Shown: piece after piece, positions 39,443-43,591 of the stretch
Numbering within the stretch: the first letter of the stretch is position 1
Layout: every line of letters starts with the position of its first letter
Origin: DASYML01 sp036399835
GTDB taxonomy: Bacteria > Acidobacteriota > Blastocatellia > Pyrinomonadales > Pyrinomonadaceae
Direction of reading: 5' to 3'
Assembly: GCA_036399835.1 (NCBI GenBank)
Contig: DASWMI010000015.1
Coordinates: forward strand, 1 to 43,591
DNA: 43,591 nucleotides
Made by a program: the position numbers and the translations under genes
The notes under the pieces: generated by a model
What the model was told of the DNA's origin: nothing
The model's database searches: none
Seen by the model: the letters and a program-made list of their open reading frames with translations, nothing else

Positions 39443-40951
39443 ATGTCATCCGCGCAATCAGCCGCCTCCGATACGCCACGCAAATACCAACTCTTTATAG
39501 ACGGCCAATGGGTTGACGCCGAATCGGGCAAGACCTTTGAGACGCCGAACCCCGCGACCGGCAAGACGCTGGCCGAAGTCGCCGAAGCGGACGCGGCTGA
39601 TATAGATAAGGCTGTCGCGGCTGCGCGTCGCGCCTTTGAAGGCAAGTGGTCCAAAATGAGCGCGCGTGATCGCGGACGCTTGATCTACAAACTGGCCCAA
39701 CTGATCGAAGAGCGCTCGCAGGAACTGGCCGCGCTTGAAACGGCAGACAACGGCAAGCCGATACGTGAATCGCTCTATGTTGACCTGCCGCAGGTCGTCG
39801 AAAACTTTGAATATTTCGCTGGCTATGCGACGAAGATCGAAGGCGAAACGATTCCCGTCCCGAACCAGTTCTTCAACTACACCTTGCGCGAGCCTCTGGG
39901 CGTCTGCGGCCAGATTATTCCCTGGAATTTTCCGCTCCTGATGGCGGCCTGGAAGCTTGCGCCCGCGCTCGCCGCCGGAAATACCATCGTCCTCAAGCCC
40001 GCCGAGCAGACCCCGGTCAACGCCATGGAGCTTGGCAAGCTGATTCAGGAGGCAGGCTTTCCGGACGGCGTGGTCAATATCGTGCCGGGCTACGGCGAAA
40101 CCGCCGGGGCGGCGCTGGCCTCGCACAAGGGGATTGATAAGATTGCTTTCACAGGCTCGACCGAAGTCGGCAAGATTATCGCCAGGGCCGCTGCCGACAA
40201 CCTGACCAAAGTCTCGCTAGAGCTTGGCGGCAAAGCTCCCAACATCGTCTTCGCGGATGCCAACATAGACCAGGCCGTCAACGGCGCGATGATGGGCATC
40301 TTCTTCAACCAGGGGCAGGTCTGCTGCGCAGGCTCGCGTCTCTTTTTGCACGAGGATGTCAAGGACGAGTTTCTTGCCAGCTTCAAGGCGAAAGCCGAGA
40401 AGGTCAAGGTCGGCAATCCTATGGACCAGGCGACGCTGATGGGGCCGCAGGTCTCCTCTGAACAGCTCGCACGCATCAAGGGCTACGTTGACATCGCGCG
40501 CGGCGAGGGCGCGAGCGTGCTCACGGGCGGCGCTTCTCCGCAGCTCGACCCTGAGTTCGAGAGCGGCTACTTCTTCCAGCCGACCATCTTCTGCGATGTC
40601 ACAAACCAGATGCGCGTCGCGCAGGAAGAGATTTTTGGTCCGGTCACTTCCGTCATCACCTTCAAGGATGAAGATGACCTGCTGAAGCAGGCCAACGAGA
40701 CCATCTACGGATTGTCCGCCGGAATCTGGACCAGCGACATCACACGCGCACACCGCTTTGCCAAAGAGGTCAAGGCGGGCGTGGTCTGGATCAATACCTT
40801 CAATATGTTCAATGCCGCGTCGCCGTTTGGCGGTTACAAGCAGTCAGGCTATGGCCGCGAGATGGGCCGGCATGCCCTTGAGCTTTACACGCAGATTAAG
40901 AGCGTCTGGGTGGACCTCTCAGGCAAGCCGATTGGCTGGTACGGCAAGTAA
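39443..40951 (+). CDS. NAD(P)-dependent aldehyde dehydrogenase
   Basis: A 502-residue aldehyde dehydrogenase, likely oxidising an aliphatic or betaine-type aldehyde. Start ATG 39443 with GGAG about 12 bases upstream; a GTG at 39431 would overlap the ribosome site. Family motifs: PWNFPLLMAAWKLAPALAAGNTIVLKPAEQTP (NAD-binding), FTGSTEVGK, the general base in LELGGKAPN (about Glu267), the nucleophile in GQVCCAGSR (about Cys301), and EEIFGPV near 399. The end NMFNAASPFGGYKQSGYGREMG is typical of ALDH1/2-like (class 1/2) and betaine aldehyde dehydrogenases. It stands alone between the channel and a hairpin repeat. Confidence 0.93.
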   Translation: MSSAQSAASDTPRKYQLFIDGQWVDAESGKTFETPNPATGKTLAEVAEADAADIDKAVAAARRAFEGKWSKMSARDRGRLIYKLAQLIEERSQELAALETADNGKPIRESLYVDLPQVVENFEYFAGYATKIEGETIPVPNQFFNYTLREPLGVCGQIIPWNFPLLMAAWKLAPALAAGNTIVLKPAEQTPVNAMELGKLIQEAGFPDGVVNIVPGYGETAGAALASHKGIDKIAFTGSTEVGKIIARAAADNLTKVSLELGGKAPNIVFADANIDQAVNGAMMGIFFNQGQVCCAGSRLFLHEDVKDEFLASFKAKAEKVKVGNPMDQATLMGPQVSSEQLARIKGYVDIARGEGASVLTGGASPQLDPEFESGYFFQPTIFCDVTNQMRVAQEEIFGPVTSVITFKDEDDLLKQANETIYGLSAGIWTSDITRAHRFAKEVKAGVVWINTFNMFNAASPFGGYKQSGYGREMGRHALELYTQIKSVWVDLSGKPIGWYGK

Positions 40952-41060
40952 GGCAAGAGGAAAAGGGGCCAAAGGCGAAAGTCCGGGACCAGAGCAAGCT
41001 ATGAGAAAAGCGTGTGCCGCCCGAACTTTCGCCTTTTTACTTTTCCCTTTCGCCCCTGAC
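40952..41060. repeat. Imperfect inverted repeat with GGCGAAAG/AAAAGGG words
   Basis: The left arm (about 40952-40986: GAGGAAAAGGGGCC, AAAGGCGAAAGTCCGGG) pairs with the right arm (about 41020-41056: CCCGAACTTTCGCC, CTTTTCCCTTTCGCCCC). It starts directly after the ALDH stop. T-runs in the right arm (CCTTTTTACTTTTCCC) would let it terminate plus-strand transcripts. Confidence 0.72.
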
Positions 41061-41123
41061 CCTGTATGATTCATCTGCTCTCCCGAAATGTGATTTGAGA
41101 AACACAAAGGAGAAGCAAGGCAC

Positions 41124-41471
41124 ATGGCTCGTCAAAGCATCTTTCTAACGCTCATTCTCGCGGTGGCCCTTTTAACTACGGCCTGCCCCAGCCAGACGAC
41201 AATCTCAAAAATCAACGCCGACCCGGGACGATACCGTAATAAGGAAGTCGCCATCGCGGGCACGGTCACGGACAGCTACGGTGTGCTCGGCAAGGGCGTT
41301 TACGAGATAGACGACGGGACGGGCAAGATGTGGGTCGTCACGGAGCGCGGGATTCCTTCGCGCGGCTCGCGCGTTGGAGCCAAGGGGCACGTCTACACGG
41401 GTTTCAGTTTTGGCGGCAAGAGCCTCGGCACCGTGCTCGAAGAGACCGACCGCCGGGCCAGAGGAAAATAG
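41124..41471 (+). CDS. Small OB-fold-like lipoprotein
   Basis: A 115-residue exported protein with AAGGAG before the ATG. The signal (FLTLILAVALLTTAC) ends at a lipid-modifiable Cys21. The mature part has five beta strands in an OB-fold-like order: SKINADPGRYRNKEVAIAGTVTDSY, GVYEIDDGTGKMWVVTERGIP, GSRVGAKGHVYTGFSF, SLGTVLEE. The pattern D..GTGK..VVT...P..G..V.A.G.V is that of periplasmic OB-fold proteins of unknown function. It probably binds a small ligand or protein partner at a membrane. No operon partner is evident. Confidence 0.7.
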   Translation: MARQSIFLTLILAVALLTTACPSQTTISKINADPGRYRNKEVAIAGTVTDSYGVLGKGVYEIDDGTGKMWVVTERGIPSRGSRVGAKGHVYTGFSFGGKSLGTVLEETDRRARGK

Positions 41472-41475
41472 AGAG

Positions 41476-41545
41476 GCGTTTATTGATTCATTGAATCGTT
41501 GGTCCATTTTTCCAATCAATCAATCAATCAATGAATCAATTAATC
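41476..41545. repeat. ATTGATTC/AATCAATC inverted repeat overlapping the DinB-like start
   Basis: The left arm TTTATTGATTCATTGA (from 41479) pairs with the right arm TCAATGAATCAATTAA (41527-41542). Four or more AATC units enlarge the right arm only. TGGTCCA sits at the loop (41500-41506). The start codon of the next gene (41531) is inside the right arm. Confidence 0.75.
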
Positions 41546-42010
41546 ACATGCCTGGACCAGGAATTTGCGCGCCTGCATGAAGGCTCTCGCGGTCTGCTGG
41601 AAATAATTCCGGCGGATAAGCTTTACTGGCAGCCGCGCCCTTTGAGCGGCCTTTTCCCTGTCTATTCCTGCGGCGAGCACATCCTGCGCAGCACTGCCGC
41701 CGTGGAGCAGACTTTCGGCGGCATCACTTCAAACCTGTGGGACGACCCGTTCGAGTGGACGCTGCCGGAAACACTGCCGACTGCCGCGCGCGTCCGCGAG
41801 CATCTCTCCGAGGTGGAAGCCATGCGTCGGCGCGGCTTCGAGTTCTTCAAGGACGACGATGAGCTACACAAGGAGATTATGGTTCCGGCGGGGCGTGCGC
41901 AGCCCTTGCTCGCGCTGCTGATGGAAACGCTCGCGCGCGCAGCGCATCACCAGGGCCGCGCCTTCGCTACCTTCAGGCTCTTTTCTGAAGCACGCCTGCC
42001 CTTCGTTTAG
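41531..42010 (+). CDS. DinB-like four-helix protein
   Basis: A 159-residue protein resembling the DinB/YfiT metalloenzyme superfamily: four helices (about 1-18, 47-66, 90-107 and 125-150) with conserved His in SCGEHILRS (about His50) and in ALARAAHHQGRAFATFRLF (about His138/His139), the usual metal-ligand positions. Known relatives are thiol-dependent S-transferases or unassigned; the substrate is not readable. The start ATG lies inside the repeat arm, so the first residues MNQLIT are encoded by repeat sequence and there is no Shine-Dalgarno. The 105-base gap to the next gene is plain. Confidence 0.75.
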   Translation: MNQLITCLDQEFARLHEGSRGLLEIIPADKLYWQPRPLSGLFPVYSCGEHILRSTAAVEQTFGGITSNLWDDPFEWTLPETLPTAARVREHLSEVEAMRRRGFEFFKDDDELHKEIMVPAGRAQPLLALLMETLARAAHHQGRAFATFRLFSEARLPFV

Positions 42011-42115
42011 CTCGACGAAGAATGAGCTAAGACGAATTGCTCTTGAGCTCAAACTTGCCCGGCCACCTCTTTGGTCCAGCGTATTCGGAACAGCAGAAGA
42101 TGAAGGGAAAGAGAA

Positions 42116-43222
42116 GTGAGTGATGCGTTGCAGCCATCGCTCGCCGTGCGTCTGCGCGAGAAAATCAGGAGCGAAGGGCCGATCTCTTTCCGCGACTGGA
42201 TGGCGGCGGCCCTTTATGATCCGCAGGAGGGCTATTACTGTCGCCGCGAGCGTGTGCGCTGGGGCAGGAACGGGGATTATCGGACCAACCCGGAGCGCAG
42301 CCCGCTCTTTGCCGCCACCTTCGCGGACTATTTCGCCAGGCTCTACAAGGAGCTTGGCGCACCTGCCCGCTGGACCATTTTCGAGGCGGGCGCGGGCGCG
42401 GGCCATTTCGCTCGGGGCGTGCTCGGTTGCTTAGAACGCGACTATGAGAATGTTTTTCAAGCGACGCGTTATGTCATTGACGAAGCGAGCGATGATGCGC
42501 GCCATAGTGCAGGGAAGCGCCTCTCAAGATTCGGCGAGCGAGTAAGTTTTCGCCGTTTGAGCGAGCTTGAAAGACCGCTCGATGCGGGCATCGTCTTCTC
42601 AAACGAGCTGCTCGATGCCTTCCCTGTGCATCGCGTCATGATGCGGGGCGGCAGGCTCAAGGAGTTGTTCGTCAAGCTCGACGCGGCGGATAAGTTTACC
42701 TGGACGGCGCAGGATGCGAAGACACCGCGGCTGTCTGAGTATTTTGAAAAAGCTGGCGTGCAACTCCGCGAGGGTCATCTTGCGGAGGTCAATCTGGAGA
42801 TGGAAGACTGGCTTGAAGCTGTCAGCGAGAGGCTCACGCGAGGCTTTATCGTGACGGTTGATTATGGCGCGGAGGCCCTTGAGCTTTACACTGCGGCGCA
42901 TCGGCGCGAGGGCAGTTTGCGCGCTTTCCGGCGACATCAATTCGCGGAAGATGTGCTGGCCGACCCAGGCGAGCAGGACCTGACCACGACCATTGATTGG
43001 ACGCACCTCAGAAGATACGGCGAGCAGCTCGGATGGAGCACAATCCTCTTTGAGCGGCAGGACCGATTTCTACTCGATCAAGGCATACTGGACCAGTTAG
43101 AGCGTCTGACCGCCAGCCTGCCAGGCGAGGCCGACGCGCTGGCCCTCAGCACGAGCCTCCGCGAGATGATTTTGCCCGAAGGCATGGGCACAAGCTTTCA
43201 GGTGCTGGTCCAGAAAAGATAA
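42116..43222 (+). CDS. MidA/NDUFAF7-like SAM-dependent methyltransferase
   Basis: A 368-residue protein of the MidA family (Methyltransf_28, related to mitochondrial NDUFAF7, which methylates an arginine of complex I). Start is GTG 42116 behind AGGGAAAGAG. Marks are ISFRDWMAAALYDPQEGYYC, the NGDYRTNPERSPLFAATFA loop, the SAM motif IFEAGAGAGHFARGVL (about 89-104), the VFSNELLDAFPVHRV motif (about 160-174) and VTVDYGAEALELY. The bacterial substrate is unproven. A glyoxalase-like gene begins 14 bases later with its own GGAG, so they likely share a transcript. Confidence 0.87.
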   Translation: MSDALQPSLAVRLREKIRSEGPISFRDWMAAALYDPQEGYYCRRERVRWGRNGDYRTNPERSPLFAATFADYFARLYKELGAPARWTIFEAGAGAGHFARGVLGCLERDYENVFQATRYVIDEASDDARHSAGKRLSRFGERVSFRRLSELERPLDAGIVFSNELLDAFPVHRVMMRGGRLKELFVKLDAADKFTWTAQDAKTPRLSEYFEKAGVQLREGHLAEVNLEMEDWLEAVSERLTRGFIVTVDYGAEALELYTAAHRREGSLRAFRRHQFAEDVLADPGEQDLTTTIDWTHLRRYGEQLGWSTILFERQDRFLLDQGILDQLERLTASLPGEADALALSTSLREMILPEGMGTSFQVLVQKR

Positions 43223-43236
43223 AGGAGCAAGAGACG

Positions 43237-43591
43237 ATGGCAGACGAATCAAATGCAGATGGATATCGCAACGCGATTCCTTATCTCTTCGTGAGAGACG
43301 GGGCGAGCGCCATAGAGTTTTACAAGCGGGCCTTTTGTGCTCTGGAGCTGCTCTGTTGGAATGGACCGGAAGGCAAGGTGGGACACGCTGAAATCAAGAT
43401 TGGAAACTCGCCTATCTGGCTGGCCGACGAAGTCCCTGAGCTGGGATTCAGCAGCCCGCTCACGCTGGGCGGTGCAGGAGTGAATATCTTTCTTTACGTT
43501 GATGACGTAGATACTGCTTTTAGTCGGGCCATAGCGGCGGGCGCGACCGAGCTCAGACCCGTTGTGGACCAGTTTTACGGAGACCGCGTGG
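43237..43591 (+). CDS. Glyoxalase/VOC-fold protein, PhnB-like (3' truncated by window edge)
   Basis: The frame is open from ATG 43237, with AAAGGAG about 9 bases upstream, to the window end (118 codons). It reads as a vicinal-oxygen-chelate fold of the PhnB/bleomycin-resistance type: YLFVRDGASAIEFYKRAFCA, KVGHAEIKIGNSPIWLADE, GVNIFLYVDDVDTAFSRAIAAGATEL and VVDQFYGDRV. His in GHAEIK is a usual metal-ligand position. Without the C-terminus the substrate class cannot be assigned. It follows the MidA-like gene in the same orientation. Confidence 0.85.
   Translation, partial: MADESNADGYRNAIPYLFVRDGASAIEFYKRAFCALELLCWNGPEGKVGHAEIKIGNSPIWLADEVPELGFSSPLTLGGAGVNIFLYVDDVDTAFSRAIAAGATELRPVVDQFYGDRV

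Noticed and set aside
301..41545. All intergenic hairpins explained as ordinary rho-independent terminators
   Set aside because: Some could terminate, but many lack T-tracts, have long centres, lie in gaps between co-directional genes up to the start codon, and share word families, which plain terminators would not.
4131..43571. TGGWCCA as a simple effect of restriction (AvaII, GGWCC) site usage
   Set aside because: Restriction usually causes avoidance, not excess, and the excess depends on the flanking T and A rather than on GGWCC alone; a methylation link stays open.
1..43591. tRNA, rRNA, integrase, transposase or prophage genes
   Set aside because: None seen on either strand; no TTCGANNCC-type T-arm with an acceptor stem and no DDE or tyrosine-recombinase motif was found.

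Overview
The window looks like a chromosomal segment of a diderm bacterium with roughly 60% GC (judged by eye). It carries lpxD (lipid A), a TonB-dependent outer-membrane receptor, several lipoproteins and secreted proteins, GatB, a FecR-like membrane protein and paired M16 peptidases. Together with a carboxypeptidase-regulatory-type TonB receptor and many lineage-specific secreted hypotheticals, this best fits Acidobacteriota, probably class Blastocatellia. That placement is inference from gene content only. I see no phage, transposase, CRISPR array, rRNA or tRNA gene.

Layout. 1-3166: end of a radical SAM/SPASM protein, an MGDG-synthase-type glycosyltransferase, an SDR and a ferritin-like protein. 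3179-13743 is mostly minus strand: small hypothetical, lpxD, priA, a complementary pair of M16 peptidases, two tandem family-4-type uracil-DNA glycosylases (one without Fe-S cysteines) and coaBC. 13909-17329: two hypotheticals, an isoaspartyl peptidase and a FecR-like protein behind a promoter and long leader. 17473-20889: nucleotide-sugar genes (UDP-glucose dehydrogenase, UDP-hexose epimerase) and mtnA. 21128-27121 is a complete cobalamin import locus: riboswitch, btuF, btuC, btuD, second riboswitch, btuB. 27277-34805: DUF4383 membrane protein, secreted coiled-coil protein, gatB, SDR, zincin-like protein with a Lys-rich tail, dtd, lipoprotein cyclophilin and a DUF6335-like protein. 35133-43591: acnA, a potassium channel, aldehyde dehydrogenase, a small OB-fold-like lipoprotein, DinB-like protein, MidA-like methyltransferase and the start of a glyoxalase-like gene.

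Most of the coding content is ordinary housekeeping. The unusual signal lies between and across genes. (1) Many intergenic gaps are filled stop-to-start by inverted repeats whose arms are built from short tandem units, often heptamers (TGACARG, GTTTTCA, ATTTTAG/ATTTGCG types). Four copies belong to one TGACARG family, and three of these end in the same bases right up to the next ATG. Genes directly behind the elements tend to lack a Shine-Dalgarno sequence. (2) One such element appears to sit inside loop L5 of the btuB cobalamin riboswitch, which also carries a second ~27-bp hairpin. (3) The near-palindromic heptamer TGGWCCA occurs 42 times by my manual count, about seven times the composition expectation, in all reading frames and between genes, resembling the cyanobacterial HIP1 repeat. 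These three are the best candidates for something undescribed.
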